DNA from: Methanobacterium sp.
Lineage (GTDB): Archaea > Methanobacteriota > Methanobacteria > Methanobacteriales > Methanobacteriaceae
DNA length: 25,037 nt
NCBI GenBank assembly: GCA_015661405.1
Contig: JACWMK010000030.1
Location: forward strand, 1 to 25,037
Reading direction: 5' to 3'
Shown: positions 1 to 8,269 of the stretch, in pieces
Layout of the letters: every line of letters starts with the position of its first letter
Numbering within the stretch: position 1 is the stretch's first letter
Position numbers and translations under genes: made by a program
The notes under the pieces: generated by a model
Database searches by the model: none
What the model was told of the DNA's origin: nothing
What the model saw: the letters and a program-made list of their open reading frames with translations, nothing else

Positions 1-904
1 GGCTGGTTTAAATACGGTTTATCTTCAATTTGATGGTGTAACGGAGGAGCCTTATCTTAAAATTAGGAATCGTGATCTTCTTGCAATTAAATTAAAAGCT
101 ATTGAGAATTGTCGTAATGGTGGGATGGGTATTGTATTGGTCCCTACTTTGATTAAGGGCATTAATGATGATCAGGTGGGGGATATTATCCGTTTTGCAG
201 CTGATAATATTGATGTTATACGGGGAGTGGTTTTCCAGCCGGTGGCTTTTGCGGGTAGAACGCCTAGTGATGAAGTGGAGAAGCAACGTATTACTGTACC
301 AGATTTTGAGGAATTAGTGGAGGAGCAAACGGATTCTCAAATTAAAGTAGAGGACTTTTATCCAGCGTCTTCGGTGTTTCCGGTTACGGAGTTTATTGAG
401 GCGTTGGATGGTGAGGCTAAAGTGGATTTCACTTGTCATCCGCATTGTGGTTCTGCAACCTATGTTTTTGTTGAAGGTGATGATTTAATTCCTATTTCAC
501 AATTTATTGATGTAGATCGGTTCTTTAATCTTTTAGCTAATAGTACTGATGATATTAATAGTCGTGGTTTCACGGCTAAGCCTAGGGTTTTAGCGAGGGC
601 TATTTTGGAGTTGCCTAAGACTATTAGTTTATCTAAGACTCCGGCATCATTGGATATTAAGAATATGTTGATTAAGGTTTTCCGGGAGCGTTCTTATGGT
701 GCTTTGGGTGATTTTCATCATAAAAGTTTATTAATATCCTGTATGCACTTTATGGATGCTTGGAATTTTGATCATGACCGGGTGAAAAAGTGTGTTATTC
801 ATTATGCGGTGCCTGATGGAAGAATCATACCATTTTGTGCTATGAACTCTCTTTACCGGCAGGATATTGAGAATAAATTCGCAAAACCCTTAAAAAAAAA
901 TTAG
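1..904 (+). CDS. Tes/MJ0619-like radical SAM protein, 3' part
   Basis: The gene enters from the left edge; the reading frame is open from base 2 to the TAG at 902-904, so about 300 C-terminal residues are visible and the radical SAM cysteine motif lies outside the window. The visible part has the family signature TCHPHCGSATYVF and a late FCAMNSLYRQ segment, as in the MJ0619 group. From memory, members of this group were first reported to methylate a pterin precursor of methanopterin and later characterised as tetraether lipid synthases (Tes) that join two archaeol chains. Which role this copy has cannot be told from the fragment. It lies 29 bases before mptG on the same strand, and mptG makes methanopterin, so a pterin role is possible by context. 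Codon choice (many GTG, TTG, GGT) is somewhat less A-rich than in mptG. Family assignment is firm, substrate open. Confidence 0.8.
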   Translation, partial: AGLNTVYLQFDGVTEEPYLKIRNRDLLAIKLKAIENCRNGGMGIVLVPTLIKGINDDQVGDIIRFAADNIDVIRGVVFQPVAFAGRTPSDEVEKQRITVPDFEELVEEQTDSQIKVEDFYPASSVFPVTEFIEALDGEAKVDFTCHPHCGSATYVFVEGDDLIPISQFIDVDRFFNLLANSTDDINSRGFTAKPRVLARAILELPKTISLSKTPASLDIKNMLIKVFRERSYGALGDFHHKSLLISCMHFMDAWNFDHDRVKKCVIHYAVPDGRIIPFCAMNSLYRQDIENKFAKPLKKN

Positions 905-933
905 TTAATTAGTAAAAGGATTGATTTAAGGTT

Positions 934-1926
934 ATGATGATTGAAACTCCATCCCGATTACATGTTACCCTTATTGATTTAAATGGTAAATATGGTAGGA
1001 TAGATGGTGGTGTAGGTATCACCATCCGGGAACCTAAATTAATCTTGGAAGCTGAAAACGGTTATGAGTCTAATGAGATAATATTCACTAATTCCACTAA
1101 CCTAAATAGTGGAATATTAAATGATTACCACGTTAAAATTAATAATGCAATTATTAAAACAAATCAGTTTTTAGGTTTAAATGAGAATTATCATTTCAAT
1201 ATACGTGAATATTATCCTTCTCATTCCGGTTTGGGTTCAGGTACTCAATTATCATTAGCGGTTGCTAAATTAATATTAAAGATTAATGGTCAAGATTTAC
1301 CTGCAAATGAAATAGCGGGAATCGTTGGTAGAGGAGGAACTTCGGGTATTGGTGTTGCAAGTTTTGATCATGGTGGTTTTATAGTAGATGGTGGTCATAA
1401 AACAATTTTTAAACATGATTTTTTACCATCATCTGCATCTAAAGCTTCTCCACCCCCAATACTTGCTAAATATGATTTCCCAAAGGATTGGAATTTGATA
1501 TTAGTCATTCCGCAGGCTGAGCGGAAAGTTTCTGGTGATCATGAGGTTAATATATTCCAAGAGTATTGCCCGATACCTCTCATGGAAGTGCAGAAATTAA
1601 CTTATATCCTGCTTATGAAGATGATGCCAGCAGTGGTTGAAGGAGATTTAGATGACTTTGGGCAGGCGGTTAATATTATACAGGGAGTTGGATTTAAAAA
1701 AATAGAATCTGACCTTCAAAACTCATTCACTAATTATTTGATTGAGTCTTTGAGATCTGCAGGTGCAAGTGGAGTTGGATTAAGTTCATTTGGACCAACA
1801 ATTTATGCTGTTACAGATACTAATACTAAGGATATATGTAGAACTGCTCGAAGTCTCATGAAAGATAAAGAAGGTGAAATTATTTCATCAAAAGCCCAGA
1901 ACTCTGGAGCCATAATAAAAGGATAA
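934..1926 (+). CDS. mptG: beta-ribofuranosylaminobenzene 5'-phosphate synthase
   Basis: This is the first committed enzyme of the methanopterin side chain: it condenses 4-hydroxybenzoate or p-aminobenzoate with PRPP, releasing CO2 and pyrophosphate in the aminobenzoate case. The 330 residues have the GHMP-kinase-like fold typical of the family: N-terminal TPSRLHVTLIDLNG, a glycine/serine-rich loop HSGLGSGTQL at about residues 97-106, and a C-terminal GAIIKG. Length is normal. Two ATGs stand in tandem at 934 and 937; either could start the protein, and there is no strong ribosome site. It follows the radical SAM gene by 29 bases and is probably cotranscribed with it. Downstream, a good TATA box at 1955 suggests a new transcription unit. 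The product should be cytosolic. I am confident of the family. Confidence 0.92.
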   Translation: MMIETPSRLHVTLIDLNGKYGRIDGGVGITIREPKLILEAENGYESNEIIFTNSTNLNSGILNDYHVKINNAIIKTNQFLGLNENYHFNIREYYPSHSGLGSGTQLSLAVAKLILKINGQDLPANEIAGIVGRGGTSGIGVASFDHGGFIVDGGHKTIFKHDFLPSSASKASPPPILAKYDFPKDWNLILVIPQAERKVSGDHEVNIFQEYCPIPLMEVQKLTYILLMKMMPAVVEGDLDDFGQAVNIIQGVGFKKIESDLQNSFTNYLIESLRSAGASGVGLSSFGPTIYAVTDTNTKDICRTARSLMKDKEGEIISSKAQNSGAIIKG

Positions 1927-1954
1927 AAAATCAATTTATATTATTATAAATATA

Positions 1955-1962
1955 TTTATATA
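1955..1962 (+). promoter_or_regulatory. TATA box for the HacB/LeuD-type gene
   Basis: The sequence TTTATATA matches the methanogen box A exactly and is followed by an A-tract. A start of transcription about 25 bases downstream (near 1985) would leave a leader of about 35 bases before the ATG at 2020. Position and motif are seen; activity is inferred. Confidence 0.55.
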
Positions 1963-2019
1963 AAAAAAAATTATACATAAAAAAAATTAAAAAAAATTGT
2001 TTTGATAGGGTTATTATTT

Positions 2020-2517
2020 ATGATTGGGAAATTGGAAGGTAAAGTCTGGAAATTCAGGGATAGTATAGATACTGATGTAATTATTCCTGGAAGGTATTTG
2101 AGGGCATTTGATCTAAATGAATTATCTGCTCATGTGATGGAAGCTGAAGATCTATTATTTGCTGAGAATGTTAAGCAGGGTGATATGATAGTGGCTGGTT
2201 GGAATTTCGGCTGCGGATCATCACGAGAACAAGCTCCAGTAGCATTGAAACATGCAGGTATCTCAATTATTATTGCTAAATCATTCGCTAGGATATTCTA
2301 TAGGAACGCTATAAATATAGGTTTACCTGTCGTTGTGGCGGATGTTGAAGCAGAGAAAGGAGACTTATTATGTGTAAATTTGGAAGAGGGATTTATAAAA
2401 AATAAAAGCACAGGGAAAAACTTCAAAATTCAACCATTCAAAAAATTCATGCTTGAAATAGTTCAAGATGGTGGCTTAGTTAACCATTACTTAAAAAAAG
2501 ATGAATCAAATCTTTAA
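2020..2517 (+). CDS. hacB: homoaconitase/isopropylmalate isomerase small subunit
   Basis: This is the swivel-domain small subunit of an aconitase-type dehydratase: it carries the substrate-recognition loop near the N terminus and the GCGSSREQAP helix cap. The large [4Fe-4S] subunit is not in the window. Methanogens have two such enzymes, LeuCD for leucine (and isoleucine via citramalate) and HacAB for 2-oxosuberate, a precursor of coenzyme B. The loop here reads GRYLRAF; as I recall, YLRT marks methanogen homoaconitase and YLVY isopropylmalate isomerase, so the arginine favours HacB although the final residue differs. I place the start at the ATG at 2020, giving MIGKLEGKVWKF, the usual beginning of the family; an in-frame TTG at 2002 would add six hydrophobic residues and has no better ribosome site. 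Length of 165 residues is normal. LeuD remains the alternative. Confidence 0.85.
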   Translation: MIGKLEGKVWKFRDSIDTDVIIPGRYLRAFDLNELSAHVMEAEDLLFAENVKQGDMIVAGWNFGCGSSREQAPVALKHAGISIIIAKSFARIFYRNAINIGLPVVVADVEAEKGDLLCVNLEEGFIKNKSTGKNFKIQPFKKFMLEIVQDGGLVNHYLKKDESNL

Positions 2518-2708
2518 ATTTTTATATCATTTCTTTTTACATTTATATATGAATACGTAAGGAAAATAAATTTCTTTTTAAGTGAAGAGTACTCCTTTAA
2601 ATTTATTAAATAATAATATAAGTAATAAAGAAATGTTAAGAAATATAAAAATCATTTTTTATAAAAAAAATTAAAAATATTTTTTTTTAAATTAAGGAAA
2701 GAAATAAA

Positions 2709-3320
2709 ATGAAATGTCCTAACTGTAAATCTAAATCAATCGAAGAATTGAAATCTAAAGGTAAAACATCCAAAGAATTACTATTAAAATGTAATGAATG
2801 TGGAAATATTTTTAGAGAAATCGTAATTATTGAAAAACCATTAGATTGTCGTGTAGTGGTAAGTGAATTTGAGAAAACTCATAAAACTTTCATAAAAGTT
2901 AATCCAGACCAGATTCTCCAAGTAGGGGATGTTATAGAAGCTGATGAACGTCCTGCGGAAATCACATCTCTTGAAAATAAGAGGGGAGGAAGAATATTTA
3001 AAAGTCCAGTAAAAGACTTAGAAACAATATGGGCTTCTTATATTGATATACCTGCACGTGTAGGTATTTCAGTAGATTTTGGGGGAAGAATATTATCACA
3101 AAAAGTGGAAGTGACTCCTGACTTTGAATTCACGATTGGAGATATTGTTAAAATGGGTAATATATATTTCCGTATAAATTCTCTGAAAACATTGGAGAGG
3201 AAAATGAGAAAGGGGTTTGCACGAGCATCGGTAACTAAACGAGTTTATGGACGACCATTTGAAGAACAACAACGTTATAATTATGATTTAAGTTCTAAGG
3301 TGGTAGGAAATGAAGAGTAA
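2709..3320 (+). CDS. HVO_0476-type zinc finger protein
   Basis: The 203-residue protein opens with a zinc ribbon (CPNC at residues 3-6 and CNEC at about 28-31), followed by two similar beta-rich segments. Each ends in a short domain with a GD motif (LQVGDVIEADERPAEITSLE and TIGDIVKMGNIYFRINSL), suggesting an internal duplication. The C terminus is basic (RKMRKGFARASVTKRVYG). It belongs to the conserved archaeal HVO_0476-like group, for which I know no biochemical function. The stop codon overlaps the start of pcm by 11 bases, so the two are translationally coupled. A nucleic-acid role is suggested only by the zinc ribbon and basic tail. Confidence 0.8.
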   Translation: MKCPNCKSKSIEELKSKGKTSKELLLKCNECGNIFREIVIIEKPLDCRVVVSEFEKTHKTFIKVNPDQILQVGDVIEADERPAEITSLENKRGGRIFKSPVKDLETIWASYIDIPARVGISVDFGGRILSQKVEVTPDFEFTIGDIVKMGNIYFRINSLKTLERKMRKGFARASVTKRVYGRPFEEQQRYNYDLSSKVVGNEE

Positions 3321-3963
3321 AAAAGAAGAATTAGTGGAAAGATTATTAAATTATGGTTACTTGAAATCAGAGAAAGTTAAAAAAGCTATTCTTAAAGTTC
3401 CCCGGGAAGAATTCATACCTCTTGAAAATAAGCAGTATGCTTATATTGATCAACCATTACCTATAGGGAAAGGTCAGACTATTTCAGCACCACATATGGT
3501 GGCTATGATTTGTGAAAAATTAGACTTGAAAGAAGGTATGAAAGTTTTAGAAATCGGATCTGGTTTTGGATATAATGCTGCAGTGGTAGCGGAAATAATA
3601 GGGTCTGATGGACATTTATTTACAACGGAACGTATAGAATACCTGGCTAAAACAGCCGAGGAGAATCTTAAACGTACAGGATATAATAATGTTACTGTAC
3701 TCCATATCGATGGAACTAGAGGTTATCCTGAGGAGGCACCATATGATAGAGTATACGGAACTGCTAGCGCTCCCAAAATACCAGAACCATTGAAAGAACA
3801 ATTAAAGGTGGGTGGGAGACTTTTAACTCCAGTTGGTTCTGATAATACTTTCCAAGAACTAATATGTCTAATCCGAGTATCTGAAAATGAATTTAAATCA
3901 TATAATCTGGGAGGAGTAGTCTTCGTACCCATGATAGGTGAGCATGGCTGGCCTGAAACTTAA
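3310..3963 (+). CDS. pcm: protein-L-isoaspartate O-methyltransferase
   Basis: The enzyme methylates isoaspartyl residues formed by damage in aged proteins, using S-adenosylmethionine, so that they can revert to aspartate. The 217 residues show the family's substrate-loop motif GQTISAPHMVA at about 55-65, SAM-binding motif I VLEIGSGFGYN at 79-89, and the downstream VGGRLLTPVG strand typical of PCMT. Length is normal for archaeal Pcm. The ATG at 3310 lies inside the end of the preceding zinc-finger gene, preceded by a GGTAGGAA purine stretch that serves as ribosome site. Sharing a transcript with the HVO_0476-type gene is a conserved archaeal arrangement as far as I recall. Identity is secure. 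Confidence 0.95.
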   Translation: MKSKKEELVERLLNYGYLKSEKVKKAILKVPREEFIPLENKQYAYIDQPLPIGKGQTISAPHMVAMICEKLDLKEGMKVLEIGSGFGYNAAVVAEIIGSDGHLFTTERIEYLAKTAEENLKRTGYNNVTVLHIDGTRGYPEEAPYDRVYGTASAPKIPEPLKEQLKVGGRLLTPVGSDNTFQELICLIRVSENEFKSYNLGGVVFVPMIGEHGWPET

Positions 3964-4101
3964 TAAGATAAACTATTTTTAAACAATTCTTTATTTCAAA
4001 TTCTAATATATATCTTTATAATATTTTTCTTAAATTCATATTAATTATAATTCTATCAATTTTTTTAAACATAAAAAAAATACGGAAGATAATAGATCAA
4101 A

Positions 4102-5376
4102 ATGAATGTTTATATTGAAACCTTTGGTTGTACTTTTAATCAGGCTGATTCACAAATAATGGCCGGTTTGCTTCATGAAAATGGAGTTAAACTAGTAAAT
4201 AATCCACAAGAAGCCGATGCTATTATCATTAATACTTGCTACGTGAAACACCCTACTGAACAAAAAGTCATAAATCGTATTCAGAGTTTACAAGTGAAGT
4301 TTCCAGATAAAAAACTTCTTATAACTGGCTGCATGGTGGAGATTGACCCGGATAAAATACGTAAAACTGCACCAAATGCTGGTTGGATAAGTCCTCATCA
4401 AATAACATCAACAGTACAAGCAGTAAAATCAATTTTAAAAGGAGAGAATGTTAAATTAACAGGTTCAAATAATTCTATCAAGACAGGACTTCCTAAAATA
4501 CGCTCTAACCCCTTTATACATATAATTCAGATCTGTGAAGGATGTAATGGAGTTTGCAGTTACTGCTGCACCCGATTTGCCCGGGGTAAACTACAGAGTT
4601 ACCCTAGCGAGCTTATATATTCTGAAGCAATTGAATCAATTAATGATGGTTGTGCTGAAATACAATTAACCGCCCAAGACACTGCTGCGTATGGTAAAGA
4701 AACCGGTGAATCATTATCGTCTCTTATAAATAAGATCACAAATGTTGAAGGTGATTTCCGTGTTAGAATTGGTATGATGCATCCTAAAAGTATGATGAAT
4801 GATGCAGATAATATAATAAACTCATTCATGAATCAAAAAGTTTATAAATCCATTCATATTCCAATTCAAAGTGGTAATGACAATGTTTTAGCTGATATGA
4901 ATCGAGGGCATACTGTTGAGGATTTTAAGGAAATAATCACCAAATTCCGACAGAGTATACCCGATATTTCAATAGCCACTGATGTAATAGTAGGTTACCC
5001 AACAGAGAATAATGAAGCATTCAATGATACTCTAAAATTAATTAGTGAATTAAAACCCGATTTCCTCCACATATCTAAATATCATCATCGACCAGGCACA
5101 CTCGCATCTCAACTGGATGAAATAGAGCATAAAAATATGAAAGAGAGATCTAAAAAGTTGAATAATCTGAAAATTGAAATCGCTTTACAAAATAATAAAA
5201 AAATGATGAATACTATTCAAAAAGTTTTAATAACAGGTAAAGGAAGTAAAGGTGGTTACATAGGACGTACCAATACTTATAAAACTATAGTTATTGAGGA
5301 TGCACCATTAGGAAGTTTTGTTAATGTAAAAATATTTGATGCTAAAAGCACTTATCTTAAAGGTAAAATAATTTAA
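4102..5376 (+). CDS. tRNA t6A37 methylthiotransferase, archaeal MtaB type
   Basis: This radical SAM enzyme adds a methylthio group to the threonylcarbamoyladenosine at tRNA position 37 (t6A to ms2t6A). Three N-terminal cysteines (C10, C46, C77) fit the UPF0004 domain that binds the auxiliary iron-sulfur cluster. The radical SAM motif C148-x3-C152-x2-C155 follows, in CNGVCSYC and just before the family's ARG motif. The last 65 residues (after about 360) look like a TRAM RNA-binding domain. The 424-residue length matches archaeal/eukaryotic members of the MJ0867/CDKAL1 branch. It seems to be a single-gene unit, with 138 bases before and 165 after that hold nothing else I can recognise. Confidence 0.92.
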   Translation: MNVYIETFGCTFNQADSQIMAGLLHENGVKLVNNPQEADAIIINTCYVKHPTEQKVINRIQSLQVKFPDKKLLITGCMVEIDPDKIRKTAPNAGWISPHQITSTVQAVKSILKGENVKLTGSNNSIKTGLPKIRSNPFIHIIQICEGCNGVCSYCCTRFARGKLQSYPSELIYSEAIESINDGCAEIQLTAQDTAAYGKETGESLSSLINKITNVEGDFRVRIGMMHPKSMMNDADNIINSFMNQKVYKSIHIPIQSGNDNVLADMNRGHTVEDFKEIITKFRQSIPDISIATDVIVGYPTENNEAFNDTLKLISELKPDFLHISKYHHRPGTLASQLDEIEHKNMKERSKKLNNLKIEIALQNNKKMMNTIQKVLITGKGSKGGYIGRTNTYKTIVIEDAPLGSFVNVKIFDAKSTYLKGKII

Positions 5377-5541
5377 ATTTTCAGAAATAATAAATTTAAA
5401 TATAGAATATTATTTAAAATCTAATTTTTATAAATACCATAATATTATTACTTTTAATTTAATATAAGGCTTTATATTATTAACTAAATAGAAACTCATA
5501 AAATATTATAATTGAATGATATAATATTAGGTGTAATTTAA

Positions 5542-6021
5542 ATGTCTTATATTGTTTGTAATACTTGTGGAGGATATTATAAGTTCCATGAAGGGGAATC
5601 AGTAGAAGATTTTGATACCTGTCAATGTGGTGGAAGTATCAGGTACGATAATTCAATCCGTGAAGTTTTCAGACATGATGAAGCTTCCAATATAAGTCAG
5701 AATTTTAAATCAGAAAGTATTAAAACAAATCTATATAATTCTAAAAATGAAATAAACACTTTAAAAACCACGCCCCGAGTAAATCTTCCCAAAGAATCCT
5801 ACATCGAAAGTATACCATTACTGGATAGAATAAGTTTACTTGGAGTTTTTGCAGGTATAATGTTTTTTGTGATATCTATTATCATTGCAGTTTTTGGAGT
5901 TGCCGGCAGCATTGTATCGAGTAATTTTGAAAATGTAATGAATTCTTTTATTGGTTTAATCATCATCTTGATTTTTTTGACGATAGCTTCAGGGTTCATT
6001 GCTTCATATAAGCGGCATTAA
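5542..6021 (+). CDS. zinc-ribbon membrane protein, truncated by frameshift
   Basis: The 159-residue product begins MSYIVCNTCGGYY and has a zinc-ribbon-like pattern CxxC at residues 6-9 and CxC at about 29-31. A polar linker to about residue 90 is followed by two hydrophobic segments (LLGVFAGIMFFVISIIIAVF and the stretch IGLIIILIFLTIASGF). It is a paralogue of the gene at 6287: both share the N-terminal pattern and the second-helix end TxASG/TVTSG followed by SY. The reading frame closes at TAA 6019-6021 just after ASYKRH, but the matching continuation of the paralogue (NYENGIINGAIVGIILSLI against RYRDGAINGGLVGVILGLI) is readable in the next frame. The gene has therefore lost its C-terminal helices. 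A ribosome site AGGTG lies 9 bases before the ATG. Function unknown. Confidence 0.7.
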   Translation: MSYIVCNTCGGYYKFHEGESVEDFDTCQCGGSIRYDNSIREVFRHDEASNISQNFKSESIKTNLYNSKNEINTLKTTPRVNLPKESYIESIPLLDRISLLGVFAGIMFFVISIIIAVFGVAGSIVSSNFENVMNSFIGLIIILIFLTIASGFIASYKRH

Positions 6022-6195
6022 AAATTATGAGAATGGTATCATAAATGGTGCAATAGTTGGTATAATTTTATCCTTAATTTAGATATAATTACGTTAGCAC
6101 AGAATTTTAATATCAATTCTAATATTATAATCTTATCATTCACGTGTTCCGGTGGTTTAATGGCTGTATGGTTCCGTAAAGTCATGTTTGATTAA
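6017..6195 (+). pseudogene. frameshifted tail of the zinc-ribbon membrane gene
   Basis: From 6017 to the TAG at 6080-6082, the frame one base out from the upstream gene encodes IKNYENGIINGAIVGIILS, closely matching the paralogue's RYRDGAINGGLVGVILG. From 6073 the original frame is open again to the TAA at 6193-6195 and encodes a hydrophobic end (NIIILSFTCSGGLMAVWF). At least two lesions are therefore needed to restore one protein. A sequencing indel is possible at the first site, which sits near a run of five A, but does not explain both breaks. Confidence 0.65.
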
Positions 6196-6286
6196 TTTCA
6201 AACATACATTTTTATTTCTTAAATATTGAATTAATGAGTAAAGTTTAATCTAATTATATATTACACTGCTTAACATAGTGAATATT

Positions 6287-6802
6287 ATGTCTTATATGAT
6301 CTGTGAAAAATGCCATAGACATTATCCTCTTGATGAAGGAAAGTCATCTTTTAATTATGAGAAATGTGAATGTGGTGGTAAACTTAGATATTCATCATCG
6401 TTAGAAGAGAATCCTAATATAAAACCTGTGAACACTTCAAATAAAATAAAATTTACAGGAGTAATTATTGGATTTATTTTTTTATTCATCTCTTTAACTT
6501 TATCTGTAATAGCATTATTTGGTACTAATATTCATATTAACACTTTAAATATATCTTCAAGAATTCTATACATCTTTACTATAAGCACTGTTATTTTAAC
6601 TGTTACCAGTGGCTCCTTATCCTCTTATATAAGTGGCAGCGGTAGATATAGGGATGGTGCGATAAATGGTGGTTTAGTTGGTGTTATTTTAGGTTTAATA
6701 TTAGGAATTATAGGTGGAGTAATCGTACTTCTCAGTGGAATCTTAGTTTTTGGATTTCTCTCAATGTTAGGAGGATTAATCAGCTCTTTCCTAAGAAAAT
6801 AA
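6287..6802 (+). CDS. zinc-ribbon membrane protein, intact paralogue
   Basis: The protein starts MSYMICEKCHRHYPLDEG, with CxxC and then CECGG at about residue 30, the same short zinc ribbon as the gene at 5542. After a linker it has three hydrophobic parts: GVIIGFIFLFISLTLSVIAL, ILYIFTISTVILTVTSGSL, and a glycine-rich helical pair (GGLVGVILGLILGIIGGVIV and the following GILVFGFLSMLGGL). I chose ATG 6287 rather than GTG 6278 because the paralogue begins with the same MSY. There is no clear ribosome site. Ribbon in the cytosol and glycine-zipper helices in the membrane is the likely topology; the function is unknown. The tandem arrangement points to a local duplication. Confidence 0.75.
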   Translation: MSYMICEKCHRHYPLDEGKSSFNYEKCECGGKLRYSSSLEENPNIKPVNTSNKIKFTGVIIGFIFLFISLTLSVIALFGTNIHINTLNISSRILYIFTISTVILTVTSGSLSSYISGSGRYRDGAINGGLVGVILGLILGIIGGVIVLLSGILVFGFLSMLGGLISSFLRK

Positions 6803-6965
6803 AATATTTTAATTTATAAAAAAAAATGGATTTCAGTTATTATATTAAAGAAAACTGTGAAAAAATATTTATTCAGGTTTTATACCACTTTACATAATAT
6901 CATATAAAGTTATAAAAAAAAACAATATTACGAAACTATTCAAAAATTTATTAAAATCAAAATTT

Positions 6966-7160
6966 TTATCTCTTCCATAACAATTTTCTTCTTAGTTTCT
7001 CCATCTTCTTATTTTCCTTAATTTGCTTATTAAGATTTCCATCCTCTATGGTTACTGGACCCTGATATCCGCATTTAGAGCATTCCCAAATAGATAACTG
7101 AGGATTGTGCATCTTCATTCTATTTGAACCACAATTTGGACATGAAACATTTTTTGTCAT
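6966..7160 (-). CDS. small zinc-ribbon protein
   Basis: The 64-residue product has a classic four-cysteine ribbon, CPNCGSNRM at residue 7 and CSKCGYQGP at about 28, followed by a very basic lysine-rich tail (KKMEKLRRKLLWKR). Such proteins are common in Methanobacteriales and are usually unannotated; the fold suggests nucleic-acid or protein binding, which is inference. The ATG at 7160 has no clear ribosome site. An AT-rich TATA-like stretch (AAATATAATATATT) lies about 20-35 bases upstream, so the message may be nearly leaderless. It is transcribed toward the zinc-ribbon membrane genes but is not homologous to them beyond the CxxC pairs. Confidence 0.75.
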   Translation of the reverse strand: MTKNVSCPNCGSNRMKMHNPQLSIWECSKCGYQGPVTIEDGNLNKQIKENKKMEKLRRKLLWKR

Positions 7161-7312
7161 AATAAATTTTTGATTCGAATATATTATATTTACTTACAAG
7201 AATAAAAACTTTTTTTTGAATTAACAAAAATTTTTGATATAAAAAAAAGAATAATTTAATGTAATTTATTTGTATTAGAATAAAAAGCTTTTTTTATAAA
7301 ATTTAATAAATA

Positions 7313-7385
<73 letters not shown>

Positions 7386-7391
7386 CCTAAA

Positions 7392-7465
<74 letters not shown>

Positions 7466-7495
7466 CGTCATCCATTTAGGATATAATTCTATTCA

Positions 7496-7503
7496 TATAT
7501 AAA
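7496..7503 (-). promoter_or_regulatory. TATA box of the tRNA Val-Phe unit
   Basis: Read on the minus strand the sequence is TTTATATA, the canonical methanogen box A. A start of transcription about 25 bases downstream falls near 7473, some 8 bases before the first base of tRNA-Val, as expected for a stable RNA unit. Confidence 0.75.
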
Positions 7504-7792
7504 CTTTTTCAACTTCTTTAGCTGGAAATCATGATATAATCTTTCCATTAATGTAATGTTTATATAAAATCGCGCTGATGAATAAAAGACAGAAAATTAT
7601 TCATAAATTCAGAGAAAAATATTACTATCACCAAAGAAATCAAGTTTTTAACATGTTAAATGATGATTAAATCGAGATTAACCTAATTATAATGGCTTAA
7701 ATTCTGATTAAAATTATTTAACTAAAATCTTATATGGTTTCAATTACATAAAGCTAGATGTTGATAAAAGTTTTGTTATGGAGTTGATGAAC
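7504..7792. other. intergenic region between tRNA and GerW-like genes
   Basis: Apart from the tRNA promoter at its left end and a TATA-like CTTATATGG at 7729-7737, which fits a start near 7760 for the gene at 7793, I see no gene, structured RNA or repeat in this stretch. Confidence 0.5.
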
Positions 7793-8233
7793 ATGGATAT
7801 TGATGATCCAATAAAAACTACGGTAGAAGAGATTAGAAAAGTTTTAAATATTGAAAATATAATTGGAAATCCAATAGAAACAGATGATAAAATACTTATT
7901 CCAGTAACTATGATGGGTATGGGATTTGGTGCTGGAATGGGTGAAGGTAAAGGTATGATGTCAGCTGATGCAAGTGGAGCTGGAGCTGGAGCTGGAGGAG
8001 CTGCTGGAATTAAACCTGTAGCAATGATAGTGGTTTTTAAAAATATCTCTGGACCTGAAGGTGTTAAAGTATTAACATTATCCGCTAATCCATTAGCACA
8101 AGCTCTAGGTGAAATAGGCTCTGAAGTCATATCAATGATGAAAGATAAATGTACGATGAAAAAAGATTGGATGAAAGAAAAGAAAAAGGGAAAAGAAGAA
8201 AAACCAGAAGTTCCAAAAACTCCTAAAATTTAA
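7793..8233 (+). CDS. GerW/YtfJ-family protein
   Basis: The protein matches the family known in Bacillus as YtfJ/GerW. It has an N-terminal helix with KTTVEEIRKVLNIENIIGNP, a beta strand with ILIPVTMMGMGFGAG, a long glycine/alanine-rich insert (about residues 45-70), a strand with PVAMIVVF and a final strand KVLTLS. A lysine-rich tail follows, which is unusual. In Bacillus the protein is needed for spore germination; methanogens do not sporulate, so the archaeal role is unknown. ATGs occur at 7778, 7787 and 7793. I take 7793 because a GGAG at 7780-7783 sits 9 bases before it, and because family members begin close to this point. Downstream comes a DUF2953 gene, mirroring the bacterial pair. 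The product appears cytosolic. Confidence 0.85.
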   Translation: MDIDDPIKTTVEEIRKVLNIENIIGNPIETDDKILIPVTMMGMGFGAGMGEGKGMMSADASGAGAGAGGAAGIKPVAMIVVFKNISGPEGVKVLTLSANPLAQALGEIGSEVISMMKDKCTMKKDWMKEKKKGKEEKPEVPKTPKI

Positions 8234-8269
8234 AAAAAAATGTTTCATTAAGAAAAGAGCGGATAATAG

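Noticed and set aside
7920..8010. Glycine/alanine codon repeats that look like a tandem repeat
   Set aside because: This is the normal glycine-rich insert of the GerW family, not an expanded DNA repeat.
7744..8130. Long antisense frame over the GerW-like gene, rich in alanine and proline
   Set aside because: It is the complement of the glycine/alanine-rich GerW repeat and has no ribosome site or family resemblance.
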